This document shows, piece after piece, positions 44,276 to 52,519 of a DNA stretch of 64,000 nt (positions within the stretch are counted from its first letter, which is position 1; every line of letters starts with the position of its first letter). The stretch is from UBA9620 sp965220695. GTDB lineage: Bacteria > Acidobacteriota > Vicinamibacteria > Vicinamibacterales > UBA8438. A program made the translations under genes and the position numbers. Location: assembly GCA_965220695.1 (NCBI GenBank), contig OZ244838.1:3844001-3908000 (forward strand), in the 5' to 3' direction. The notes beneath the pieces are model-generated. The model had not been told where the DNA came from. It ran no database searches and worked only from the letters and a program-made list of their open reading frames with translations.

Positions 44276-44602
44276 CTACACGCCAAACGACAGACCGCAG
44301 CCGCACTCGGCCTTGGTGTTGGGGTTCCGCAGGATCAGGTTCTGCCCGAGCATGTTCGGGTCGCAGTCCAATATTGTGCCATCGAGATACTTGAAGCTCT
44401 TGGGGTCGACGAAAATCCTGGCCCCGTCGCGGGCTTCGAACACCTGGTCCTCGGTGCCGGGCGACTGTTCCCACTTGAAGATGTAACTCAGTCCGGAACA
44501 ACCGCCGGCCTTGATCCCGACACGGAGACCACCGCCGGTGATCCCCTCCTCATCCATCGCGCTCTGGATCCGCTTGGACGCGGCCTCGGTGATTTCAATC
44601 AT
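44276..44602 (-). CDS. iscA: A-type Fe-S cluster assembly protein (IscA/ErpA)
   Basis: A 108-residue HesB/IscA protein that holds and delivers Fe-S clusters. The three ligand cysteines are visible: one in KAGGCSGLSYIF and two in the C-terminal CGCGLSFGV. The rest (ITEAASKRIQSAM, IFVDPKSFKYLDGTILD) is typical. It starts eight bases after the cysteine desulfurase stop, so it is co-transcribed with iscS and iscR. IscA, ErpA and SufA cannot be told apart reliably by sequence. No IscU scaffold is found in this window. Confidence 0.92.
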   Translation of the reverse strand: MIEITEAASKRIQSAMDEEGITGGGLRVGIKAGGCSGLSYIFKWEQSPGTEDQVFEARDGARIFVDPKSFKYLDGTILDCDPNMLGQNLILRNPNTKAECGCGLSFGV

Positions 44603-44610
44603 CTGTTGTC

Positions 44611-45831
44611 TCAGTCTACCTCACCGTCCGGCTCCGCACGCCACCCGGGCGGCAGATCCGCATCGTCATCCGCAAGTTCGAAGACCGCAGCGGGGGTCCG
44701 GAGTCCGGACACCAGACTGCCCAGCGTCTCCACCACATGGTCGACCTCGGCCTCGGTGTTGAACCGTCCCAGACCGAACCGAATCGAGGCCCGGATCGCG
44801 GCGTCGCCCAGCCCCAGCGCCCGCAGCACGTGCGACGGCTCGCGGCTCGCCGTCGTGCAGGCGGCGCCGGAGGACACCGCGACATCGTCGATCCCCATCA
44901 GCAACTGCTCGCCGTTCACACCGGCGATGGTGACGTTCAGGCTGTGCGGCAACCGCGCCGACATCGAACCGTTCACCGTCACACCGGTCAGCACGCGCTG
45001 CAGACCACGGCGGAGCCGGTCTCTGAGCCGCCGCAGCCGCACCGATTCCTCGACCATCTCGCGGGCGCAGAGGGTGGCGGCGCAACCGAACCCGACGATC
45101 GCCGGCACGTTCAGCGTGCCGGATCGCAGGCCCGCTTCATGTCCCCCGCCGTCGACGAGCGGCGTGATCTCGATGCCGCGCCGGACGAACAAGGCGCCCA
45201 CGCCCTTGGGGCCGTAGAGTTTGTGCGCCGTGAGGGACAACAGGTCGATGCCGTCGCGGGCGACGTCGAGCGGGACCTTGCCGGCCGCCTGCGCCGCATC
45301 GGTGTGGAACGGCACGGCGCGCGCGCGGGTCACCCGGGCCAGGTCCGCCAGCGGCTGCAGCACGCCGATCTCGTTGTTGGCCGCCATGACCGTCACCAGG
45401 ACGGTGCCAGGCGTCAGGGCGGCCTCGAGCGCCGTCGGGTCAAGCAACCCGTCGCTCCGCACCGGCAGATACGTCACCATGGCCCCCTGTTTTTCGAGCC
45501 TGGCGCAGGGATCGAGGATGGCGCGGTGCTCGGTCTGGACGGTGACGATGTGGTTTCCGCGATCGCGCGAGGCGTCCGCGATCCCTTTCAGCGCCAGGTT
45601 GTTCGATTCGGTGGCGCCGCTGGTGAACACCAGCTCACGCGGCGTGCCGCCGATCAGGCCCGCCACTGCCGCCCGTGCGTCCGCCACGGCGTCCCGTGCG
45701 GCCCAGCCGAAGCGATGATGGCGGCTGGCGGCGTTCCCGTACTCCTCTCCGAAGAACGGCAGCATCGCTGCGATCACCCGTGGATCGACGCGGGTGGTCG
45801 CGTGTCCGTCCATGTAGATCGGCAGGGGCAT
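44611..45831 (-). CDS. iscS: cysteine desulfurase IscS/NifS
   Basis: A 406-residue PLP enzyme that takes sulfur from cysteine. Features: YMDGHATTRVDPRVIAAMLP, SGATESNNLALKGIADASRD, TDAAQAAGKVPLDVARDGID, the PLP-lysine in SLTAHKLYGPKGVGALFVRR, and the catalytic-Cys loop SSGAACTTASREPSHVLRAL. It carries an extra acidic C-terminal tail (FELADDDADLPP). The YMDGHATT opening deviates slightly from the usual YLDNNATT. It sits between iscR and iscA, so it is regulated with them, and can also supply sulfur to the rhodaneses of the adjacent carrier-protein system. Confidence 0.95.
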   Translation of the reverse strand: MPLPIYMDGHATTRVDPRVIAAMLPFFGEEYGNAASRHHRFGWAARDAVADARAAVAGLIGGTPRELVFTSGATESNNLALKGIADASRDRGNHIVTVQTEHRAILDPCARLEKQGAMVTYLPVRSDGLLDPTALEAALTPGTVLVTVMAANNEIGVLQPLADLARVTRARAVPFHTDAAQAAGKVPLDVARDGIDLLSLTAHKLYGPKGVGALFVRRGIEITPLVDGGGHEAGLRSGTLNVPAIVGFGCAATLCAREMVEESVRLRRLRDRLRRGLQRVLTGVTVNGSMSARLPHSLNVTIAGVNGEQLLMGIDDVAVSSGAACTTASREPSHVLRALGLGDAAIRASIRFGLGRFNTEAEVDHVVETLGSLVSGLRTPAAVFELADDDADLPPGWRAEPDGEVD

Positions 45832-45908
45832 CGATATCCGTACGCGGTGGACAACCGGGACACGGCGGCGCCGGCGGACAGCGCCCCGCCTGCGTGGGCG
45901 CGGCTGGT

Positions 45909-46391
45909 TCAGCGCGGGCTCACCGGAATGGCCACCGTGTCGGCCGCCGGCGCGCTGCGGGACAGCGAGATCGACACCAGCGGCGACTCGTCGGCGGCCA
46001 GCGCCTGCAGGCTGTACGACGCCAGCGCCTGCACGATCTGGTCCTTGATGCGCCACAGGGGATCGCGAATGTTGCAGGTGGCGTATTGCTCGCAGTCGTC
46101 GTCCAGGGTGGTGCACGACGTCACCATGACGGGACCATCAATCGCTTCGATCACGTCGGCCACCGAGATCCGGCCGGGGGGCCGCGCCAGGTGATATCCG
46201 CCGTGGGTTCCGTGATGCGACGCGAGCAGATGCTGCCGGACGAGACGCTGGAGCACCTTGGCCATCAGCTCGACCGGGATGCCATACCGTTCGGCGATCT
46301 CGCGCGCGCTCGCCGCCTCGGCCTCCGGACGGGAGGCCAGATCCTTGAGCGCCATGAGCGCGTACTCGGCTTTCTTGGACAGTCGCAGCAT
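45909..46391 (-). CDS. iscR: Rrf2-family regulator IscR
   Basis: A 160-residue winged-helix repressor. The DNA-binding start MLRLSKKAEYALMALKDLAS and the recognition helix region IPVELMAKVLQRLVRQHLLA followed by GTHGGYHLARPPGRIS are conserved. The [2Fe-2S] cysteines are CTTLDDDCEQYATC (about residues 91-104). It should sense Fe-S status and regulate the downstream iscS-iscA-otsA genes. ATG 46391 is chosen; the next upstream gene, moeZ, ends 61 bases before, leaving room for a promoter. Confidence 0.92.
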   Translation of the reverse strand: MLRLSKKAEYALMALKDLASRPEAEAASAREIAERYGIPVELMAKVLQRLVRQHLLASHHGTHGGYHLARPPGRISVADVIEAIDGPVMVTSCTTLDDDCEQYATCNIRDPLWRIKDQIVQALASYSLQALAADESPLVSISLSRSAPAADTVAIPVSPR

Positions 46392-46452
46392 GTCGAAATA
46401 CCAGCAGCCCGATTCTATCGAACCATCGCGAACGGAACCACCCCGCCGAGCT

Positions 46453-47643
46453 CTAGTACTTCGGCAATGACGGATCAATCCGGTCGATCCAGGCCAGGAT
46501 GCCGCCAGTGAGGTTGCGGGCGCCGCCGAACCCCGACTCGCGCAACAGCCTCACCGCCTTGCCGCTGCGCACCCCGGACCGGCAGTGCACGATCATTTCG
46601 CCGCGCCCCTCGAGCTCGGACAACCGCAACGGCAGCTCGTTGAGCGGTATCAGCACGGACCCCGGGATGCGGCAGATCTCGAATTCCCGCGGCTCGCGCA
46701 CATCGAGCAGCAGGAACGGATCCCGGCGATCGAGCCGGGTCTTCAACTCCTCGACCGTCGCCTCGTCCGACGGCGGCGCCTCGGTGACCGGCGCTTCCGG
46801 TACGACGCCGCAGAACTGCTCGTAATCGATGAGCTCGGTCACCGTCGGATGGTCGCCGCAGACCGGACAGTCGGCGTCCTTCCGGACCTTCAGCTCGCGG
46901 AACCGCATCTTCAGCGCATCGAAGAGCAGAAACCGCCCGATCAGCAATTCACCGACACCCAGAATCTTCTTGATCGCCTCGGTCGCCTGGATCGTCCCGA
47001 CCACACCGGGCAGGATGCCCAGGACCCCGCCCTCGGCGCAACTCGGTACGAGCCCCGGCGGCGGCGGATCGGGGAACATGCACCGGTAGCACGGACCGCC
47101 AGCCGCCGCGAAGACGGACATCTGTCCTTCGAAGCGGAAGATGCTGCCGTAGACGTTCGGCTTGCCGGAAATCACGCAGGCATCGTTGACGAGGTAGCGG
47201 GTCGGAAAGTTGTCGGTCCCGTCGACGATCAGGTCGTAGTCGGCGAACAGGTCGAGGGCATTCTTCGAGGACAGCGCCATTTCATGGGTCACGACGTCGA
47301 CTTCCGGATTCAGCGCGTTGAGCCGCGATTTGGCCGACGCAAGCTTCGAACGGCCCACATCCGGCGTGCCGTGAATGATCTGCCGGTGAAGGTTGCTGAA
47401 GTCGACCGTATCGAAATCGACGATGCCGATGGTGCCGACCCCGGCGGCACCCAGATACAGCGCGACCGGTGAGCCGAGGCCGCCGGCGCCGATACAGAGC
47501 ACCCGCGCCGCCTTCAACTTCAACTGGCCCTCCATGCCGACCTCCGGCAGGATGAGGTGGCGGCTGTAGCGTCCGACCTCGTCGTTGCTCAGCGACGAGG
47601 TCCGCGGCGGGCGCAGCGGCGGCGTGTCAACGCTCACGGCCAC
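46453..47643 (-). CDS. moeZ: MoeZ/MoeB-type adenylyltransferase with C-terminal rhodanese
   Basis: A 396-residue E1-like enzyme that adenylylates the C-terminal glycine of a ubiquitin-like carrier and then transfers sulfur. The ATP loop GAGGLGSP (residues 52-59), R/N/D sites in FSNLHRQIIHG and VDGTDNFPTRYLVND, and zinc cysteines C185/C188 with C259/C262 are present. The rhodanese domain (from about 295) has catalytic C354 in IVHCRSGVRSGKAVRLL. GTG 47643 lies inside the end of the carrier gene (17-base overlap). Together with the JAMM protease and CysM it completes a thiocarboxylate sulfur route. Confidence 0.94.
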   Translation of the reverse strand: MAVSVDTPPLRPPRTSSLSNDEVGRYSRHLILPEVGMEGQLKLKAARVLCIGAGGLGSPVALYLGAAGVGTIGIVDFDTVDFSNLHRQIIHGTPDVGRSKLASAKSRLNALNPEVDVVTHEMALSSKNALDLFADYDLIVDGTDNFPTRYLVNDACVISGKPNVYGSIFRFEGQMSVFAAAGGPCYRCMFPDPPPPGLVPSCAEGGVLGILPGVVGTIQATEAIKKILGVGELLIGRFLLFDALKMRFRELKVRKDADCPVCGDHPTVTELIDYEQFCGVVPEAPVTEAPPSDEATVEELKTRLDRRDPFLLLDVREPREFEICRIPGSVLIPLNELPLRLSELEGRGEMIVHCRSGVRSGKAVRLLRESGFGGARNLTGGILAWIDRIDPSLPKY

Positions 47644-47917
47644 CCCCGCCCGCCACCGACGGGATGATGCTGACCGTGTCCTCGGACGTCACCAGGGTCT
47701 GCTCCTTCTCCAGATAGCGGATGTCGTCGTCGTTGACGTAGATATTCACGAAGCTCCGCAGCTTGCCCTCCTCGGTATAGAGATGCTTGCGGAGACCGCC
47801 GTGCCGCGCCGTCATGTCGGACAGCAGCTCTCCGACCGTGTTGCCCTCCGCTTCAACCACATCCTGCTTGCCGGTATAGGTGCGGAGCGGCGTCGGTATC
47901 AGAATCTTGGTTGCCAT
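47627..47917 (-). CDS. ubiquitin-like sulfur carrier (MoaD/CysO family) with C-terminal extension
   Basis: A 96-residue beta-grasp protein (KILIPTPLRTYTGKQDVVEA, HLYTEEGKLRSFVNIYVND, TVSIIPSVAGG). Carriers of this kind end in Gly-Gly and are thiocarboxylated there. In this one the glycine run G90-G93 is followed by RER, so it must be trimmed before use. The adjacent JAMM protease is the obvious processor, as in the QbsE/QbsD and HcyS/HcyD systems. It is most like CysO, the sulfur donor for CysM-type synthases, and lies between the JAMM gene and moeZ. Confidence 0.88.
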   Translation of the reverse strand: MATKILIPTPLRTYTGKQDVVEAEGNTVGELLSDMTARHGGLRKHLYTEEGKLRSFVNIYVNDDDIRYLEKEQTLVTSEDTVSIIPSVAGGGGRER

Positions 47918-47943
47918 GTCTCCAGGTCTCCCGCCCGTCGACT

Positions 47944-48360
47944 CTACTCGACTTCGACCGGCTGTTCATCGAACGCGGACCGATCGTCCCGCAACCGCCA
48001 CGACGTCAGCGCCGTCGGCTTGCCCCCGGCGACCGCGACGATGACGTACGCGAACACCGGCCACGCGTGGTCCAGGTCGTAACGCGACGGCCGCGCCGGA
48101 CTGTCGGGGTGCGAATGGTAGAACCCGATCAGTTCCGCATCCAACCCGACGGCCCGCCGTTCAGCCGCTCGATAGTCCACCGGACGAACCAGAAAGCGGC
48201 GCCGGGGACCGTGCTCGGTGGCGTTCGGCAACGCGAGCGCCTCGGTCACCAGCGACCCGCGTCCGATGAGCGCGCCACAGCACTCGTAGGGATACGATTC
48301 GCGGCCGTGCCGCCGAATCCCCGCCTCCGCCTCGGGCTCGAGGACCAACGTCGGAACCAT
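47944..48360 (-). CDS. mec: JAMM/Mov34 metalloprotease (Mec-like)
   Basis: A 138-residue zinc protease. The JAMM motif is complete: E26 in YPYECCGALIG, H82 and H84 in GFYHSHPDSPARPSRYD, then S92 and D95. In related clusters this enzyme (Mec) frees cysteine from the CysO-cysteine adduct; in others it trims the carrier C-terminus. Here both roles are plausible because the carrier next door has a C-terminal extension. It lies 31 bases after cysM and 26 bases before the carrier gene. Confidence 0.9.
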   Translation of the reverse strand: MVPTLVLEPEAEAGIRRHGRESYPYECCGALIGRGSLVTEALALPNATEHGPRRRFLVRPVDYRAAERRAVGLDAELIGFYHSHPDSPARPSRYDLDHAWPVFAYVIVAVAGGKPTALTSWRLRDDRSAFDEQPVEVE

Positions 48361-48391
48361 CGTGCGCGTTGTGCGGCATGTCGGCGCCGCG

Positions 48392-49735
48392 TCACTCGGA
48401 ATCGGTCGCGTAGCCCTTCTCCCGCCAGGCCAGGGTTCCGCCGGTGATGCTCCGGACGTTGCGATACCCGAGCGACTTCAGGAACAACAGACCGGAGAGC
48501 GACGCGTTCCCGCGCTGGCAGACACTGAGTATGGGCGCGTCGAGATCGCGAGGCAACACCCCCAGCGCCTGGCCATTCTCTCCCAGGCCGGCCAGCGGCA
48601 TGTTGATGGCGCCGGGAATGTGCGCTTCGTCGTACTGGTCGTTCGGCCGCACGTCCAGGACGAACGGCTTGTCGCGGGTCCACTGTTCGTGCGCCGCCTC
48701 GACGTCTATCGTCAACTCGGGATTCCCGCGAACGTTCTCCCGCATCCGCTCCAGCAGCGGATTCCGCCCGGCCGCGGGACGCGCCGCCGGCGCCAGTTGC
48801 GGCAGATGCTTCACGACGGAGGAGGCGTACTTGAAGGCGCTGTCGGGAAAGATGACCACGACGAGGGTGCCCGGCTCGTCCGGCACCTGCGCGAACGCGC
48901 CGGCCAGCGCCATGGCGGAACTCGGGCCGGCGGTGATGCTCTCCTCGCGGTTCAGTCTGAGACACAGGTCGAACGCGTCCTGGTTGGACACCTCCACCTG
49001 TCCGTCGTATTCGTCGGGTCGAAACAGTTGCGTCTGCTGCAATTGGCGCAGGCTGCGCACGCCCGGAATATCGTGCCCCTCGCTCGGGTACACGCCCAGC
49101 ACCTGCACATCGGACCGCTGTTCCTTGAGAAAGCGGCCGGTGCCGGTGATGGTGCCGCAGGTGCCGAGACCTGCCACGAAGTGCGTGACCCGCCCCCCGG
49201 TCTGGCGCCAGATCTCGGGACCCGTGGTCTTGTAGTGCGCTTCCGGATTCGCCTCGTTCACATACTGGTTCAGCATGTGGAATTCCGGACGCTCGCCGAT
49301 CTCCATCGCCTTGGCGATGGCGCCCTCCGGCGCGCCCGGCGCCGGGCACAACGTGTCCTGAAGTTCCAGCACGTCGGCGCCGAAGAACCGCAGCATGGTG
49401 CGTTTCTCCAGCGGAATCTCGTTCGACAGCGGCGTGGTGAGGCTGTAGCCCTTGGCGTTGGCGATCATCGCGAGGGCCATGCCGGTGTTTCCCGACGTCG
49501 GTTCGACGAGCTTCTGTTTGGCACGCACCGTCTGGCGCGCCTCGCCATCGGCGACCAGATTGGCCGCCACCCGGTCCTTGACCGCCCCGAACGGGTTGTA
49601 CCACTCGAGCTTGGCGTAGACCTCGGCATGCGTGAACGGCGACACGCGGTTCAGACGCACCAGGGGCGTCGGATTGTCGGCATCGCATTGGAGGCGGAGA
49701 ATCGAGTCGTAGATGCGCAGCGTGTGGTCGTTCAT
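48392..49735 (-). CDS. cysM: cysteine synthase CysM fused to a rhodanese domain
   Basis: A 447-residue two-domain protein. Residues 1-310 are a PLP cysteine synthase: LEWYNPFGAVKDR with the Schiff-base lysine K53, the substrate loop PTSGNTGMALAM, the phosphate-binding GLGTCGTITGTGR and ITAGPSSAMALAG. Residues 335-447 form a rhodanese (VLDVRPNDQYDEAHIPGAIN) with catalytic C406 in SVCQRGNASLSGLLFLKSLG. It is first in the cluster, and likely makes cysteine from O-phosphoserine or O-acetylserine using a thiocarboxylated carrier as sulfur source, with the fused rhodanese delivering sulfur. Confidence 0.93.
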   Translation of the reverse strand: MNDHTLRIYDSILRLQCDADNPTPLVRLNRVSPFTHAEVYAKLEWYNPFGAVKDRVAANLVADGEARQTVRAKQKLVEPTSGNTGMALAMIANAKGYSLTTPLSNEIPLEKRTMLRFFGADVLELQDTLCPAPGAPEGAIAKAMEIGERPEFHMLNQYVNEANPEAHYKTTGPEIWRQTGGRVTHFVAGLGTCGTITGTGRFLKEQRSDVQVLGVYPSEGHDIPGVRSLRQLQQTQLFRPDEYDGQVEVSNQDAFDLCLRLNREESITAGPSSAMALAGAFAQVPDEPGTLVVVIFPDSAFKYASSVVKHLPQLAPAARPAAGRNPLLERMRENVRGNPELTIDVEAAHEQWTRDKPFVLDVRPNDQYDEAHIPGAINMPLAGLGENGQALGVLPRDLDAPILSVCQRGNASLSGLLFLKSLGYRNVRSITGGTLAWREKGYATDSE

Positions 49736-49962
49736 TGGTGACGCCGTTCGACGCGGCCGGAATACTACATGTTATGCGGACGGTGCGGCGGCTTCAAGCG
49801 CGCGGCCGAACCGGCGCCGCCGCGGGTGGCCGGACCGCCAGCGGCGCGACCCACCGGTTACACTGTGAGGCGCACCGCGGACGCGGCCCGACACCGCCGC
49901 CGCCGCACGACAGACCGCGCGGACCGGGCGCCGTCGACAACCGCACGGCCTGACCTGACCTC

Positions 49963-51081
49963 ATGCAGATCGAACCATTCGACCTCGAACGCTGGCAGTC
50001 GTGTCACGAGCACGCGGTCGACATCAACCTGACGGAAAGCGGAATCCGGCCGCTGCGCCTGCAGGAACTCGTGGAGCCGTCGCACATCGAGGCCCTGCTG
50101 GGACAGGAGCTGGCGTACACCCAGACCAACGGCACGGCCGCCCTGCGCGCACGGATCGCGACCCTCTACGACGGCGCGACCAGCGCCAACGTGCTGGTGA
50201 CCAACGGCAGCTCGGAAGCGAACTTTCTCAGTTGCTGGCGTCTGATCGAGACGGGCGACGAGGTGGTGAGCATCCAACCCAACTACATGCAGATACCGGG
50301 GCTGGTCCGATCGTTCGGGGCCGTGGTTCGCGAGGTCTGGCTGACCGCGGGTTCCGGTCGATGGACACTCGATCTCGACGCCGTCCGCGCCTCGGTGACC
50401 GACCGGACCCGGCTGATCGTCGTGTGCAATCCCACCAACCCGACCGGCGGTCGTCTTACCGAAGCGGAAGTAGCAGGACTGTGCGCGATTGCGGCCGACC
50501 GCGGCTGCTGGCTGCTCGCCGACGAGGTATACCGCGGCGCGGAGCTCGACGGGCGCATCACCCCCTCGGCGTGGGGCCGCCATGATCGGGTCATCATCAC
50601 CAGTGGGCTGTCGAAAGCGTATGGCCTGCCGGGCCTGCGCGTCGGCTGGGCGGCGGGACCGCCGGACTTGATCGAAGAATTGTGGGGCCGGCGCGACTAC
50701 AGCTCCATCGCGCCGGGTGCCATCAGCGACCTGCTGGCGCGGGTGGCGCTCGAACCTCGACGCCGTGCGCGTGTCCTCGAGCGGACGCGGCGGATCCTGC
50801 GCCGGAACCACGCGATCGTCAGCGCCTGGGCGGCGGAACAACCCGGACTGCACCAGGTTCCGCCGGAAGCGGGCGGTGTGACCCTGATACGCTATGACGG
50901 ATCCCGGCCATCGTTGGACTTGGCCGAGGTCCTCCGGGTGGAGCACGGCCTGCTGATCGTCCCCGGATCGCACTTCAGACTCGAGCACCATCTGCGGCTG
51001 GGGGTTGGCGGCGACACCACGCCGCTGGTGGAAGGTCTCCGGCGTCTCGCACCGGTGCTCGCCGGCGAGCAGGCACACTGA
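49963..51081 (+). CDS. class I/II aminotransferase
   Basis: A 372-residue PLP enzyme. Fold type I features: LLGQELAYTQTNGTAALRAR, TNGSSEANFLSCWRLIETGD, VVCNPTNPTGGRLTEAEV, LADEVYRGAELDG, and the PLP lysine in SGLSKAYGLPGLRVGW. It most resembles general aspartate/alanine-type transaminases or those that cleave capreomycidine-type compounds, so the substrate is open. Starts at ATG 49963. A CoA transferase follows 44 bases later in the same direction. Confidence 0.9.
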   Translation: MQIEPFDLERWQSCHEHAVDINLTESGIRPLRLQELVEPSHIEALLGQELAYTQTNGTAALRARIATLYDGATSANVLVTNGSSEANFLSCWRLIETGDEVVSIQPNYMQIPGLVRSFGAVVREVWLTAGSGRWTLDLDAVRASVTDRTRLIVVCNPTNPTGGRLTEAEVAGLCAIAADRGCWLLADEVYRGAELDGRITPSAWGRHDRVIITSGLSKAYGLPGLRVGWAAGPPDLIEELWGRRDYSSIAPGAISDLLARVALEPRRRARVLERTRRILRRNHAIVSAWAAEQPGLHQVPPEAGGVTLIRYDGSRPSLDLAEVLRVEHGLLIVPGSHFRLEHHLRLGVGGDTTPLVEGLRRLAPVLAGEQAH

Positions 51082-51125
51082 CGGCGTACCGTGGCGCCGA
51101 ACGAGGGGAGTACACGAGACAGGCC

Positions 51126-52346
51126 ATGAGCGATAGCGCGACGAACACGAAGGTGCAGACCGGGGGCGCCCTGGCCGGACTGACGGTGCTCGACCTGACC
51201 CGGGTGTTGTCAGGCCCGTACTGCACGATGATGCTGGCCGACATGGGCGCCCGGGTCATCAAGATCGAACAACCGGGGAAAGGTGACGACACGCGCGGAT
51301 GGGGGCCGCCGTTTCAGAACGGGGAAAGCGCCTACTTCCTCAGCATCAACCGCAACAAGGAGAGCGTCACCCTCAATTTCAAGCATCCCGGCGGCCGATC
51401 GGTGCTGGATACGCTCATCGCGCAGGCGGATGTGCTGGTCGAGAATTTCAGACCGGGCACGCTCGAACGCCAGGGGCTCGGCTATGACGTGCTGGCCGCT
51501 CGTCATCCGCGGCTGGTCTACTGCTCGATTTCCGGATTCGGCCAGACCGGGCCGCGGCGGGCGGAACCGGGCTACGACGCGGTGATGCAGGGAGAAGGCG
51601 GCCTGATGAGCATCACGGGGCAGGCGGGCGGCACCCCCTATCGCCTCGGCGTCGCGATCGCCGACATCGTGTCCGGGATGTTCGCGGCCTACGGGGTCGC
51701 ACTGGGGCTGCTCGCGCGCGAACGGACCAGGCGCGGCCAGTTCATCGACGTCGGGATGCTCGACTCGGTCGCGGCGCTGCTGACCTACCAGGCGGGCATC
51801 TGCTTCGCCACCGGTCAGGCGCCGCCCCGGCTGGGTAATCAGCACCCGACCATCGTCCCCTACGAGACGTTCAAGGCGGCCGACGGCGACATGGTGGTCG
51901 CGGCCGGCAACGACGTGCTCTTCGCGAAGTTCTGTGCGGTGATCGACACACCGGCGCTGGCCGCGGACGACCGGTTCAGCACCAACAAGGGACGTGTCGA
52001 GAACCAGGACGCGCTGCGGCCGCTGCTGGCCGAACGCCTGCGCACGCGCACCCGGGCGCAGTGGATCGAGGTCCTCAAGCAGGCCGGCGTACCCTGCGGC
52101 TCGGTGCGCGATCTGGCCGAAGTGCTCTCGGACCCGCAGCTCGTCGAACGCATGATGGTGCTGCCGATGCAGCATCCGCGGGCCGGCGCGATGCAGGTGC
52201 TCGGGGTGCCGGTCAAGATGGGTGACACCGCCGGCGGGGTGCGCACGCCGCCTCCGGTGCTCGGCCAGCACACGCGGGCGGTGCTTGCGGAAATGGGCTG
52301 CTCTGCCGATCAGATCTCCGCGTTCGAACGCGACAAGGTCATCTGA
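51126..52346 (+). CDS. class III CoA transferase (CaiB/BaiF family)
   Basis: A 406-residue CoA transferase. The start GALAGLTVLDLTRVLSGPYC followed by TMMLADMGARVIKIEQPGKG, VTLNFKHPGGRSVLDTLIAQ, DVLVENFRPGTLERQGLGYD and FGQTGPRRAEPGYDAVMQGE are family hallmarks; the catalytic aspartate lies in the last of these (PGYDAVMQ). Members transfer CoA between carboxylic acids; the substrate is unknown. It begins at ATG 51126. Confidence 0.93.
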   Translation: MSDSATNTKVQTGGALAGLTVLDLTRVLSGPYCTMMLADMGARVIKIEQPGKGDDTRGWGPPFQNGESAYFLSINRNKESVTLNFKHPGGRSVLDTLIAQADVLVENFRPGTLERQGLGYDVLAARHPRLVYCSISGFGQTGPRRAEPGYDAVMQGEGGLMSITGQAGGTPYRLGVAIADIVSGMFAAYGVALGLLARERTRRGQFIDVGMLDSVAALLTYQAGICFATGQAPPRLGNQHPTIVPYETFKAADGDMVVAAGNDVLFAKFCAVIDTPALAADDRFSTNKGRVENQDALRPLLAERLRTRTRAQWIEVLKQAGVPCGSVRDLAEVLSDPQLVERMMVLPMQHPRAGAMQVLGVPVKMGDTAGGVRTPPPVLGQHTRAVLAEMGCSADQISAFERDKVI

Positions 52347-52519
52347 GCGTGGGACACCTCACCGAGAACGCCAGCCCGGATGCGCTCGAGGCCGCGTACA
52401 GCGCACGGCAGGCGTCGGGCTGTCGTTGATGGGCTCCTGAACGAGCGGTACTGGACGCAGACCACCGAACACATCGATACGGACCCCGGTAGAATCCAGT
52501 GGAGGTGACGTCCAGGGAC

